From QHBQ01 sp038230695 (GTDB lineage: Bacteria > Chloroflexota > Chloroflexia > QHBQ01): a stretch of 14,844 nt of DNA. This document shows, piece after piece, positions 6,091 to 13,762 of the stretch. The notes below the pieces were generated by a model that saw nothing but the letters and a program-made list of their open reading frames with translations, did not search any database and was not told the DNA's origin. The stretch spans positions 1 to 14,844 of the forward strand of contig JBBRMT010000103.1 in NCBI GenBank assembly GCA_038230695.1, given 5' to 3'. The position numbers and the translations under genes are program-made. Positions within the stretch are counted from its first letter, which is position 1. Every line of letters starts with the position of its first letter.

Positions 6091-6174
6091 TGCGCTAGGA
6101 GGGACTTGAACCCCCAATCCCTTACGGGCATATGCTCCTAAGGCATACGCGTATACCAATTCCGCCACTAGCGC
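6091..6174 (-). tRNA. tRNA-Leu (anticodon UAG)
   Basis: Reading the - strand, the acceptor arm GCGCTAG pairs with CTAGCGC, the D-arm contains GCGGAATTGGTATACGC, and the anticodon stem TATGC pairs with GCATA around the loop CTTAGGA, which gives anticodon TAG. A long variable arm (class II, as expected for Leu) contains GCCC/GGG. The T-arm loop is TTCAAGT. The discriminator base is A and CCA is not encoded. It reads CUN leucine codons. It has its own promoter (6208-6237) and terminator. Confidence 0.95.
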
Positions 6175-6207
6175 GTGTGCGTGGTGCAGGATTAGCCCTG
6201 CACTGCT

Positions 6208-6237
6208 ATTATACCATAAACCCATATGGCGCGGCAA
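6208..6237 (-). promoter_or_regulatory. Promoter of tRNA-Leu
   Basis: On the - strand a TTGCCG -35 box (6237-6232) and a perfect TATAAT -10 box (6213-6208) are 18 bases apart. The predicted start is about 27 bases before the tRNA 5' end. The leader contains a small inverted repeat, GCAGG/CCTGC. Confidence 0.8.
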
Positions 6238-6472
6238 GGTCGCAACTACGCCTGGGTGTGATACAAGTTATGGGGTAAACGTAGGGGTGGGTGGTGGCCC
6301 GCTCTGGTTAGGGATCTAGCCATCCAATAACTAGTAACCCACCAACTACGCCTGAGGGTGTATTACCACTTTGCCGAATAGAGTGGATATCCGTTGAATT
6401 GCAGATTTATCGCGCCCATCCGTTGCCCATATATGCTTATAAAGGCTGATGCCTTTTCGCTACCACTTTGTT
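6238..6472. other. Non-coding stretch with short direct repeats
   Basis: I find no convincing gene here. CAACTACGCCTG occurs at 6243-6254 and again at 6343-6354, each followed by a similar G-G-T-G-T sequence, and AACTACGCC also occurs at 6025-6033. TACCACTTTG occurs at 6364-6373 and 6461-6470. These look like remnants of short repeats; no function is proposed. Confidence 0.4.
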
Positions 6473-6478
6473 TATAAT
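6473..6478 (+). promoter_or_regulatory. Likely -10 box for the VOC protein gene
   Basis: TATAAT lies 48 bases before the TTG start at 6526. No good -35 box stands 16-18 bases upstream, so the call is weak. Confidence 0.4.
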
Positions 6479-6511
6479 CAGCAGCGGCGGGTTGACCCGT
6501 CTAATAAACAT

Positions 6512-6518
6512 GGAGGAG
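6512..6518 (+). promoter_or_regulatory. Ribosome binding site supporting a TTG start
   Basis: GGAGGAG stands 7 bases before TTG 6526, the expected spacing. This favours the TTG over the in-frame ATG at 6586. Confidence 0.6.
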
Positions 6519-6525
6519 CAAGCAA

Positions 6526-7014
6526 TTGAACAGTGTAAGCTATGGGGTCGAGGCGCTGAAGCGAGGCAACAACGAGGCATATCCGATGCCCTTCTTCATC
6601 TCACTCACGGTTAGCGAGGTGGCAAAGTCAACCGCGTGGTATCGAGATGTGCTGGGTTTCGTGGTGATGTTTGCCATGCCACCCGCGCAGCCGATGATGA
6701 GCCATATTCGCTGGATCAAGTTTGCCGACCTGATGCTCTATCGCGCCAGCGACGCGCTAGCCGCAGCAGGTGCGGGGGTAAAGCTCAACTTTCAGGTTTG
6801 GCCGGAGGATATCGCGCTTGACGAACTGGCCGCCCAGATGCAGGCGAAGGGCGCACAGATTGTCGCAGGGCCAGCAGATACGCCCTGGAATACCCGCGAA
6901 TTCGCCGTGCGCGACCCCGACGGCTATATCCTTAACTTCACTCAGGTGGATTTTGCTCGCCTGGGTAACAATTCGGAAGTACGGGAGATGCTGGAGCAGG
7001 GGCGGCCAGAATAG
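6526..7014 (+). CDS. VOC superfamily (glyoxalase/dioxygenase-fold) protein
   Basis: The 162-residue soluble protein contains one VOC domain of two beta-alpha-beta-beta-beta halves. The first half has F-F-I-S-L-T-V followed by STAWYRDVLGF (35-45), a standard VOC helix. The second half ends in NTREFAVRDPDGYILNFTQ (122-140), the standard final strands with Glu125 as a likely metal ligand. VOC proteins include glyoxalases, resistance proteins and dioxygenases, and the substrate cannot be told here. The TTG start has a good ribosome binding site. The ATG at 6586 begins right at the first strand and would remove 20 residues that carry no fold. The gene converges on the MqnA-family gene with two bases between stop codons. 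Confidence 0.85.
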   Translation: MNSVSYGVEALKRGNNEAYPMPFFISLTVSEVAKSTAWYRDVLGFVVMFAMPPAQPMMSHIRWIKFADLMLYRASDALAAAGAGVKLNFQVWPEDIALDELAAQMQAKGAQIVAGPADTPWNTREFAVRDPDGYILNFTQVDFARLGNNSEVREMLEQGRPE

Positions 7015-7016
7015 GG

Positions 7017-7925
7017 CTATTCGACGAAGTTGAGCGCCGCTGGCTGGGGGATGAGCTTGAGGGCGCTGGCATAGCTGAAGAATGCCATCAATGCGCCGCC
7101 CAATGCGGGAGTGAACTCGTAGCGTTGCTCGGCGTAGAAATCGGTGGCTGCTTGCGCGTCCATAGTGAAGCCCGCCGCCCGCGCCCGCTCACCCGCCACT
7201 TGCAGGATGGTGGAACGCTGCTCGTTGCCAACCCGGATTGCATCGCGGCAGGCAAGCGCCAGCGCATCGGTGGCTGCACCGTTGGCTTCGGCATAGGCGC
7301 GGCGCACCGCCAGCAGATAGACGGTGTAAGTTACGCCGCTCATGATCCACCAGTTCTTGTTCAGATCCTCGACGGTAATCTGCTCCTCTGCGTTTTCTCC
7401 GCGTGGGTAGGTGGGGATAATCGCAAGCGCGGACAGCGCCTCGTCACCCAGCAGCAGCACGGCCCTCAACTTCTCCCAGTCTTCCACGCCCAAACCTTCC
7501 TGGGCAGGTAGCTCAGGCCAGGGTAGTTCCTCGGCGCGGGGTGTCATCGCTATGTTGTAGTAATGCTTTAGCAGCACGCGCAACAGCGGCTGGGCGGGAT
7601 TGGCGGCCAGGCCAATTGCCACTGCCTGCTTATCGAGCAGGTCAATCCGCCGCAGGCCGACCAGGGCGGCATTGCCGCGCTTCTCGCTGGTCAAGCCGAA
7701 GGGCAGCAGCCGCAGCGAACGCGCCCGTAGCGGGTAATCGCTGCTGGGAATAAGCGCAGCATCGAGAACTCCATCAGCGAGCAACTCCGCTGCCGTTGCC
7801 GCTGATACTATGCTAGTTTCCAGGTTGGCTGCCCCACCACTCAACCCCACCCAGCCCGCGTGCAGCGGATAGATCAGCGGCAAGGTGGCAATTTCCTCTA
7901 TCAGCCCAAGTCGCAGGTTCGGCAT
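7017..7925 (-). CDS. mqnA: MqnA/MqnD-family protein (putative menaquinone biosynthesis)
   Basis: This is a 302-residue soluble protein with the two-lobed fold of the MqnA/MqnD family (DUF178). Visible family features are L-A-D-G-V-L-D-A-A-L-I-P-S (49-61), L-L-L-G-D-E-A-L (157-164), the D-L-N-K-N-W-W stretch and following strand (187-207), and a C-terminal helical part (225-285). MqnA is chorismate dehydratase, the first step of the futalosine route to menaquinone. The segment where MqnA proteins usually have a Ser-Arg-Thr-Ser type motif reads A-A-N-P-A-Q-P (107-113), so the activity could differ. The start is ATG 7925 with GGGAG 9 bases upstream. No other menaquinone gene is in the window. 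The family call is good, but the exact reaction is uncertain. Confidence 0.7.
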   Translation of the reverse strand: MPNLRLGLIEEIATLPLIYPLHAGWVGLSGGAANLETSIVSAATAAELLADGVLDAALIPSSDYPLRARSLRLLPFGLTSEKRGNAALVGLRRIDLLDKQAVAIGLAANPAQPLLRVLLKHYYNIAMTPRAEELPWPELPAQEGLGVEDWEKLRAVLLLGDEALSALAIIPTYPRGENAEEQITVEDLNKNWWIMSGVTYTVYLLAVRRAYAEANGAATDALALACRDAIRVGNEQRSTILQVAGERARAAGFTMDAQAATDFYAEQRYEFTPALGGALMAFFSYASALKLIPQPAALNFVE

Positions 7926-7998
7926 ATTGACTTACTCCCTTTTTCGTTGTATTATTGTATCACGTTATGTGAAGTTGCGGCAGAGATGCAGAGATTAT

Positions 7999-8100
7999 GT
8001 ATATGTAAGGGCGAACCGTGGTTCGCACTCGCGTTGGCGATAGGATTGCGTATAGGTAAGGGCGAACCGTGGTTCGGCCCGGCGCTGACAAGAGGATTGT
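7999..8100 (+). repeat. Tandem repeat, 2 x 51 bp
   Basis: Two adjacent units, 7999-8049 and 8050-8100, share a nearly identical first half of 27 bases with one mismatch, containing GGGCGAACCGTGGTTCG. Their second halves are diverged but alignable and end in AGGATTGC and AGGATTGT. The core GCGAACC/GGTTCGC in unit 1 is an inverted repeat with a 2-base centre. The array fills the space between the divergent mqnA-like and zinc-ribbon genes. Confidence 0.75.
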
Positions 8101-8126
8101 AACATCAAAGTGGGGGAGGTGGCAAG

Positions 8127-10019
8127 GTGAAGCAGTGTCCCAACCCAACCTGTAGGGCGCACCAGGAACACTGGGGGTTCGAGGAGATCGAGAATTACTG
8201 CCCGGTGTGCCGTGAGCGGCTGGTGTCCGATGAGGGAGTGGCGGTTGCGCCGACCAACGTAATGGCTGCCCAGGCGGCGGCCACTAACCGCCCCTACATA
8301 GATAGCTATATGGAGGTGCGAAACAATAACACCACCCCACTTGCCCTGTTCATCGCGGTTGTAGCCGCCGCCATTATTCTGCTGGTGCTCTGGTTGCTAA
8401 TCAGCTACTTTAACCAGTCGCGTAACCCCAGCAACACTGCTGCGCTAACCGCTAATCAGAGCGCCTACGCCACTGCGACCGCTGCGATTGTCTATGCGAA
8501 CGCGACTGCGACCGCGCTGGCCGCTGCCGATGTGCCAATTACCAACAGCGGGACGGTGTTGCCTTCGCCCTACGCTACCGGCGCAAGTGCAGGCAACACC
8601 GGGCCGTACCCCACCGCCACTACCACCCAGGTGGTAGAGAACACTCCCATCCCGCTTGCCCAGGGTGGCGCGGCCCTGATCCACAATATCGGCATGGTCG
8701 CCAGTTGCACCAACAGCGCCCCGAAGCCGACGTATCACCCCAACGAGAATTTCTTCGTGATGGTGCAAGCTGACTTCAGCCGTACCCAGGTGTACGAGAT
8801 CCACGCCCTATGGCAGATGCCGCCAGACTACAGCACGGTGATTGATGCTAGAGGCGATGCTATGACTATTGACAACCCTGCGCCCGGCTTGAAGCTGCGT
8901 GATGGTGGGATGTACTACGTCTGCTTCCAGGCTATCCCCCCAGCACCGAAGAACGTCTGGCCGGTGGGCAACTATCGCGTGGACATCTACATCAACAACG
9001 GCGCATTGCCGGTGATAAGCAAGGATTTCACGGTAGGGCAATTATGGTTGCTGTTGACCCCAAACATCCACTGGCGCGATATGCAGAACGTAGCGTTGGT
9101 TGGGTTGCATTGGCTTGAGCGTGCCGCCTGCGTCGCGGTAAACGCGCACGCGGCTTTGTTGTGCGGCGGCATCAATAGTCAGGGTGGGCAGGGGCGGAGT
9201 GTTGGTATTGCCGGGGCGGCTTTGACCGTCGCTGGCGTAAATGTTGTAGGCAACTGTGGTGGTTACCGGCAAATAGTCGCGCCAATCCAGACTCACCGTA
9301 CCGCTGGCATCGGCGGTGATGCTCTGAGGAATGACCACTGGCGTTTGGTACAAGCTATCGCGCTGCACGCGCAGCAGTCGCACGTTGCTTATGCTCGACT
9401 GCTGACCTGCAGCGGGCAGACGGGTGCCGATGCTGAGAGCGCCCAGCTTATCCAATTCCAGCTTACGGTTCGCCACATCACGCTCGGTTGCGGCGGCGAT
9501 GCGCTCCACCAGCGGGTTGTCGCCGCGCTGCAAGGTAGCGAACCAGGCGAAGCTATTATCGCTGTCGCGCTGGCTGAGGTTAATAACCAGTTGGGCGGGC
9601 GCGTTGCTGGTAACATCGAGGGCAAGGTAGTCGTAGTTGCGCCAGTCGTTGGCCGCGCTGGACAACGTTCCACTGATGCTGGCGAAATTGCTGTTTGGGT
9701 CTCGTTTGCCACTGAAGCTGAGGCTGCCACCGCTGGCGGTAATCGCCACCGCTGCGGTGGGTTGCCAGGGCCAATCTGCGGCGGTCAGCGGCCTGCTCTC
9801 GGCAACCTGATAGACGTAGAAGGGCCAGGGGCTGGTGTAGGCAAGCGCATCCGACTGGCTGCTGTTGACCCGCACCCGCCAGTACCAGCGGCCCGCTGCG
9901 GGCGCAGCTACGGTATAAACGGGCGCGGCGGTGATGTAGCTCTGCACGGCGAAAAAGCCGGGGTTGCGGGCAAGCTGCACGGTGTATCCACCCGCGCCTG
10001 CAACCGCGCTCCACGTTAG
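8127..10019 (+). CDS. Zinc-ribbon, membrane-anchored protein with sandwich domain; 3' part antisense to the hydrolase gene
   Basis: The GTG start is preceded by GGGGGAGGT (8112-8120). The first 305 residues form a convincing protein: a zinc ribbon (Cys4, Cys9, Cys25, Cys28), a membrane helix at about 71-94, an Ala/Thr-rich stalk with A-T-A-T repeats (about 103-170), and an outer Ig-like domain (about 180-303) with W-P-V-G-N-Y-R-V-D-I-Y and ending in K-D-F-T-V. No stop follows. The frame stays open to TAG 10017-10019, and the last 325 codons lie exactly opposite the glycoside hydrolase gene. In this register a + strand stop needs a TTA, CTA or TCA codon in the hydrolase, all rare in GC-rich genes, so the open frame is expected by chance. 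The natural end is probably near 9041. A TAG stands at 9034-9036 in the +1 frame, so a small deletion, substitution or base-call error could explain the lost stop. Function is unknown; it may be a surface protein. Confidence 0.6.
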   Translation: MKQCPNPTCRAHQEHWGFEEIENYCPVCRERLVSDEGVAVAPTNVMAAQAAATNRPYIDSYMEVRNNNTTPLALFIAVVAAAIILLVLWLLISYFNQSRNPSNTAALTANQSAYATATAAIVYANATATALAAADVPITNSGTVLPSPYATGASAGNTGPYPTATTTQVVENTPIPLAQGGAALIHNIGMVASCTNSAPKPTYHPNENFFVMVQADFSRTQVYEIHALWQMPPDYSTVIDARGDAMTIDNPAPGLKLRDGGMYYVCFQAIPPAPKNVWPVGNYRVDIYINNGALPVISKDFTVGQLWLLLTPNIHWRDMQNVALVGLHWLERAACVAVNAHAALLCGGINSQGGQGRSVGIAGAALTVAGVNVVGNCGGYRQIVAPIQTHRTAGIGGDALRNDHWRLVQAIALHAQQSHVAYARLLTCSGQTGADAESAQLIQFQLTVRHITLGCGGDALHQRVVAALQGSEPGEAIIAVALAEVNNQLGGRVAGNIEGKVVVVAPVVGRAGQRSTDAGEIAVWVSFATEAEAATAGGNRHRCGGLPGPICGGQRPALGNLIDVEGPGAGVGKRIRLAAVDPHPPVPAARCGRSYGINGRGGDVALHGEKAGVAGKLHGVSTRACNRAPR

Positions 10020-11486
10020 TTGCACAGGGCCGCCAAATATGGGTGCGCCGAAGGTGGGGGCAATTGGCGACGGCACGCTGAGGCGGGGGTCTGGCTGCCC
10101 CTGTCGTGTGGCGTAGACGTTGCGGTTGTACAAGGCAACGCGGTCGAGCAGCGCAGTATAAGGCTGGTCGAGGTTGTTGACTAGCCCCCAGTTGTTGCTC
10201 TGCTCCAGCCTTGCGCCCAGCGGCGGGTCGTCGGCATAGCTGTACCAGTGCGCTCCCACGATGTAAGGTCGGTTCAGCAGTTGGTCGAGGAAGATGCGAT
10301 AGGCATCGGCGCGGGCTTCCTGCGATGGCACTACTTTTCCTGGCGCGGTGAAGCCGTTGGGCATCCCGCTATCCACCGCCCGTGCCGTGAACTCGGTGAT
10401 CAATATGGGCTTGCCGCTCCACGTAGCCATATCGTCAATTGCGCTGAGGTCTGGGTTGGCGAAATCCTTGTTGTAGAGGTTGGCGGTAAGCACATCCACG
10501 TAGGGCGCGGCGGCTTCGACCACCGGCTTGAGCGCGGGCTGGGGCAGGAAACGCACGCCGAGGATAAGGTGGTGGGCATCGCGGGCGCGGACAGCGGCGG
10601 CGCTGGCGCTGAAGAACTTGTCGGCCACCAGCTTGAGGAAGCCCATCTTGTCGGCATCGGCTGCTGCTGTGGTAATCTGGCTGGTGACTTGCAATGTGTC
10701 GGGCGTGTCGCCGCGAAAAGCGCGGTATTGCGTCCCCCAGGCGGCATTGAGCGCGGCAATGCTAGGATAGCGGCTTTCCAGATAGCTAACCCAGGCCAGT
10801 TTGGCGGTGCTGGTGATTGGCTGGGCGATGTAGTTCTCCACCACCGTGTTGTTGGGCTGGTCTACAAACGCGCCATCCTGATACCACCACAGTTCGTTGT
10901 CGAGATACCAGCCCAGCAACCAGGGGTCGTTAACGTCGGCATCGCTGATCAGGGCGTTGACCCGCGCTTGCAGGTGGCCGGGCCAGGCGGGGTCGAACAC
11001 ATCGGGGAATACCCAGTTAACTCGCGTAGGCATCCCGGCGACGAGGTGCAGGATGCGGGTGTGGGCCACGCCGCGATGCTCTAGCTCGGCATTGCTCCAC
11101 GCGCCAATCGTGTTGAAGCCCCACTGCTGCAAGCGACCCGCCGCCGTTGCCGCCCAGGCATCGGTGCTGGCATACTGCTGCCGCACCGCATTGGCATAGC
11201 CATTGGTGATGCTGATACCCTGGGTGGTGCTGATCGCATCCACGCCCAGCGAGTAGAAGGCGTGGCCGGCGGGTGTAACCATCCACCACGCGCCGTTCAC
11301 CTGCCGGGTTTGAAAGTAGCCGCTAGCGTTGGCGATGGGCAGCGCATTATCGCCGCCATACTCGTCCAGCGCAGGCGCGGCCTTGCCGCCGACCAACCCG
11401 GCCAGACCCGCCCCGAAGCTCACGAATCCCAGCGCCACCCACGCGACCAGCGCCGCCGCCACTACCAGCCTGCTCCGTATCCTCAC
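9042..11486 (-). CDS. Clan GH-A glycoside hydrolase with C-terminal fibronectin-like and carbohydrate-binding-like domains
   Basis: This 814-residue protein has an N-terminal hydrophobic segment (about 7-33; signal peptide or anchor), a TIM-barrel catalytic domain (about 55-460), an Fn3-like domain (474-560), a jelly-roll-like part (565-708) and a final Fn3-like domain (715-810). The barrel shows G-W-Y-L-D-N-E-L with Glu198 as likely acid/base and I-L-I-T-E-F with Glu365 as likely nucleophile, the usual strand 4 and strand 7 positions of clan GH-A. The start (F-Q-T, W-W-M-V-T-P-A-G-H-A-F-Y-S-L-G) resembles agarase-like and GH42-like proteins, but I cannot fix the family or substrate. GTG start 11486 has GAGGG about 7 bases upstream. 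It lies 71 bases after the anti-sigma-like gene on the same strand, so co-transcription is plausible. The TAA stop at 9042-9044 abuts the convergent zinc-ribbon gene. Confidence 0.85.
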   Translation of the reverse strand: MRIRSRLVVAAALVAWVALGFVSFGAGLAGLVGGKAAPALDEYGGDNALPIANASGYFQTRQVNGAWWMVTPAGHAFYSLGVDAISTTQGISITNGYANAVRQQYASTDAWAATAAGRLQQWGFNTIGAWSNAELEHRGVAHTRILHLVAGMPTRVNWVFPDVFDPAWPGHLQARVNALISDADVNDPWLLGWYLDNELWWYQDGAFVDQPNNTVVENYIAQPITSTAKLAWVSYLESRYPSIAALNAAWGTQYRAFRGDTPDTLQVTSQITTAAADADKMGFLKLVADKFFSASAAAVRARDAHHLILGVRFLPQPALKPVVEAAAPYVDVLTANLYNKDFANPDLSAIDDMATWSGKPILITEFTARAVDSGMPNGFTAPGKVVPSQEARADAYRIFLDQLLNRPYIVGAHWYSYADDPPLGARLEQSNNWGLVNNLDQPYTALLDRVALYNRNVYATRQGQPDPRLSVPSPIAPTFGAPIFGGPVQLTWSAVAGAGGYTVQLARNPGFFAVQSYITAAPVYTVAAPAAGRWYWRVRVNSSQSDALAYTSPWPFYVYQVAESRPLTAADWPWQPTAAVAITASGGSLSFSGKRDPNSNFASISGTLSSAANDWRNYDYLALDVTSNAPAQLVINLSQRDSDNSFAWFATLQRGDNPLVERIAAATERDVANRKLELDKLGALSIGTRLPAAGQQSSISNVRLLRVQRDSLYQTPVVIPQSITADASGTVSLDWRDYLPVTTTVAYNIYASDGQSRPGNTNTPPLPTLTIDAAAQQSRVRVYRDAGGTLKPMQPNQRYVLHIAPVDVWGQQQP

Positions 11487-11557
11487 CCTTACGCCCTCGT
11501 TTCCGGTTGATATGCTCTACCCTTAACATATACCAATGCGGGCGCAATGCTTCATTT

Positions 11558-13762
11558 TCAAGGGGTAGGGACAGCGGCAGGCATAAGTGGGGTGGGGCAG
11601 GTGGGGGCGGTAGCATCGGGGAAAGGTAGATCGGTCGGCTTGAACGCTGGTGTCTGCACGCTGCCAAGTTCAGCAGAGCTAGACATTGAAGCGGCAATCT
11701 TAACCATCTGCTCTTTTGTAAGCTGGAAGCCCCCACTCATGCTACCCGGCGGCAAACCTTCAATCGATATAAATGCGCCGTCTTGCTGCCAGTAGAGGGC
11801 GGTATTGCCATAGCCACATTCTACTGGTCTGGTATAGAAATGAGCGGTAATACCGTTTGGCAACATCACCGGCTTAATGTTGACCGCTTGTTGATTGGGG
11901 TTGCCGTCGCTAGTGGGCAGGCTGTTGATTACCGTGAAAGCGGTAGCGCCATCATCCGTGTGGTACGCAACCTGCACGCTAGCGCCCCGATACTGCACAT
12001 CCTGGAACTGAGGCGGCGCGGCGACAACTCCCGCAGGCAGGTAGGTTGGCACGAACACGGGAATGCAAACGCGCTCCCGAATCTGGTCAAGCCCTTCGGC
12101 GGTATGCTTAGGTACGGCTGCTCTAATCTCGGTTCTACCCAGAGAGGTCGTCTGAGACATCGAATTGGCAATCTTGAGCAACTCTGCTCTGCCAAGCGGG
12201 TGGCCCGAGTTAGAACTTGCATCCGAGCCTATCGCGATATATGTGTTATCCTGCACCCAGTAAATTAGGTTAGTGTTGTCCTGGCAGACGGTATAGGGTT
12301 GGATTTGGAAGTACGCAGTTACCCCGTTCGACAAGGTTGCTGTTTCGCCGCTGGTGACGTAAAGATTGTTGCCATCCTTGTCTGGCGAGTCGTTTATAAT
12401 TTCCAACGGGACCGTGCCATCGTTGGTGTGATAGTAGATCGCCACCCTCTTCATCCCTGATCCTTCATTACTAACGTTGGGTGGTTCGGCGGTCAGTCTA
12501 GCGGGTATATAGGCGGGTAGAAAGATTGGAAAGCTTACTGCTTGCCGAATGTCGCTCACGTCTGATGGGGTGGGCTGTAGCGGGGGCATCACTGGGATGG
12601 GCATGAACGGCCAGATGTTAGCTACGACCTTGACATCTGCTGGGGGAGTGAAGGTAAAAAGAGCGTGATCAAGGGGCAGGTTCACCCGAATGTCAGTTAC
12701 TTCCCAGGTAGAGATCGGCTTTAGATCGTCGCTTGATACTTCCTCATCCTTGAGCAACAGATAGGTTTGCTTGTCGAGCCATATAATGTGACCATATATC
12801 GGCCCACCTACTCGGTAAGACCCTACGCTCCCCGGACACATTCCTGTTCCTAGCTGAATGATGTAAGCAGCGCGACCAGCAACGGTATCGCTACCGTGCA
12901 GGACAGGGGGGCCAGAGCAATTATTCGGACGTAGCAGATTTAGTGTGCGGGTTACTATATCCTCATCTCTTATCCTGTTGCCGTCGGTAGGTTGAGCAGT
13001 GGTGCCAACGCTGGCAAGTTTGTCCTGTGGGTCATAGCTCCACAAGTGGACACCATCGCTAACCTGTACTGGCGGTTGAATGTTCTGCCCATTAACCCCT
13101 GCTTGTGTGACTACCTGCGTTGTTTCAATCCGCCCCATGTTGGGCGCTTGATACCAGATGGTTGTTATGCTACGAAGCTGATTCTCCCCGCTAGGAACGG
13201 GCCACAACTGCATACCATCGTGCTGCTGGGTAACTGATTGAGAGCTAGAGGTTGCCGTGAACACATAGCTTTGAACGGTGCCAACCGCAAGTGATGATTG
13301 GGCTTTTTGGATAATATCGCCTACACTTGGCAATTGCGCTACGCTGTTTGGTGTTGATGCGATTGCTGTGGGCGCATAGACTGGCGAAGGCTGGATGCCA
13401 TTTGGCACGCTACGAATAAGAAGTGAGCCAGTAACGATGATAAAGGCAACTACAATAATGGTAGCTACTTGTGGAAGCCAGCGCGGACGCGGTTGAGGAA
13501 TAGGGCGCACTAGGCGCACTGGCAGCCCGCTCCGCAGCAGTGGTGCAGCCGCGTCATCCGCAGCGGTAGACGCGGGCAGGGCGCGTAGCTGCTGCTCCAG
13601 GTGGGCAATGAACTCAGCGCTGGGGTCGGGTGGCTGCATCTGGCGGGCTTGCCTCACCAGCACGGGGTTGAGGCCTGGTGGGGGCAGCGCAGCGGGATTG
13701 TCGGCCAGTGCCTCCCAGTAATGGGCGAACAATTCGTCTTGTTGTAGCTCATCCTCTGCCAC
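11558..13762 (-). CDS. Large anti-sigma-like membrane protein with LolA/MucB-like region and two DUF4367 domains
   Basis: This 734-residue protein is encoded directly behind an ECF sigma gene. The N-terminal 95 residues are cytoplasmic and could bind the sigma factor. I see no zinc-type H-x3-C-x2-C motif. One membrane helix spans about 98-117. Outside, residues about 145-380 resemble the lipoprotein-binding LolA/MucB-like fold of RseB-type sensors (V-Q-S-Y-V-F-T-A, later T-F-T-P-P-A). Two DUF4367 domains follow at about 405-536 and 560-695. Each starts F/V-P-x-Y-x-P and includes a Y-H-T-[ND]-D-G strand, a Y-W-x-Q-D-[NG] strand and a final K-I-A-[NA]-S-M helix. The tail is Pro-rich. The GTG start at 13762 overlaps the sigma gene by 14 bases and has AGGAGG 7 bases upstream. 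The role is probably to hold the sigma factor and release it on an outside signal (inference from context). Confidence 0.8.
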   Translation of the reverse strand: MAEDELQQDELFAHYWEALADNPAALPPPGLNPVLVRQARQMQPPDPSAEFIAHLEQQLRALPASTAADDAAAPLLRSGLPVRLVRPIPQPRPRWLPQVATIIVVAFIIVTGSLLIRSVPNGIQPSPVYAPTAIASTPNSVAQLPSVGDIIQKAQSSLAVGTVQSYVFTATSSSQSVTQQHDGMQLWPVPSGENQLRSITTIWYQAPNMGRIETTQVVTQAGVNGQNIQPPVQVSDGVHLWSYDPQDKLASVGTTAQPTDGNRIRDEDIVTRTLNLLRPNNCSGPPVLHGSDTVAGRAAYIIQLGTGMCPGSVGSYRVGGPIYGHIIWLDKQTYLLLKDEEVSSDDLKPISTWEVTDIRVNLPLDHALFTFTPPADVKVVANIWPFMPIPVMPPLQPTPSDVSDIRQAVSFPIFLPAYIPARLTAEPPNVSNEGSGMKRVAIYYHTNDGTVPLEIINDSPDKDGNNLYVTSGETATLSNGVTAYFQIQPYTVCQDNTNLIYWVQDNTYIAIGSDASSNSGHPLGRAELLKIANSMSQTTSLGRTEIRAAVPKHTAEGLDQIRERVCIPVFVPTYLPAGVVAAPPQFQDVQYRGASVQVAYHTDDGATAFTVINSLPTSDGNPNQQAVNIKPVMLPNGITAHFYTRPVECGYGNTALYWQQDGAFISIEGLPPGSMSGGFQLTKEQMVKIAASMSSSAELGSVQTPAFKPTDLPFPDATAPTCPTPLMPAAVPTP

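Noticed and set aside
6013..6237. - strand ORF of 74 residues
   Set aside because: It runs through the promoter, tRNA-Leu and terminator, which explain the sequence.
6510..6611. Small ORF of 33 codons overlapping the VOC gene start in another frame
   Set aside because: Its ATG overlaps the VOC ribosome binding site and it has no binding site of its own; no protein pattern.
9045..10019. Treating the C-terminal 325 residues of the zinc-ribbon ORF as a real domain
   Set aside because: The register lies exactly opposite the hydrolase codons, the composition is Gly/Ala/Val-rich with no fold pattern, and the domain-bearing part ends at the hydrolase stop.
10248..11084. + strand ORF of 278 residues
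   Set aside because: It is antisense to the glycoside hydrolase, which has clear catalytic motifs; the composition is typical of a shadow frame.
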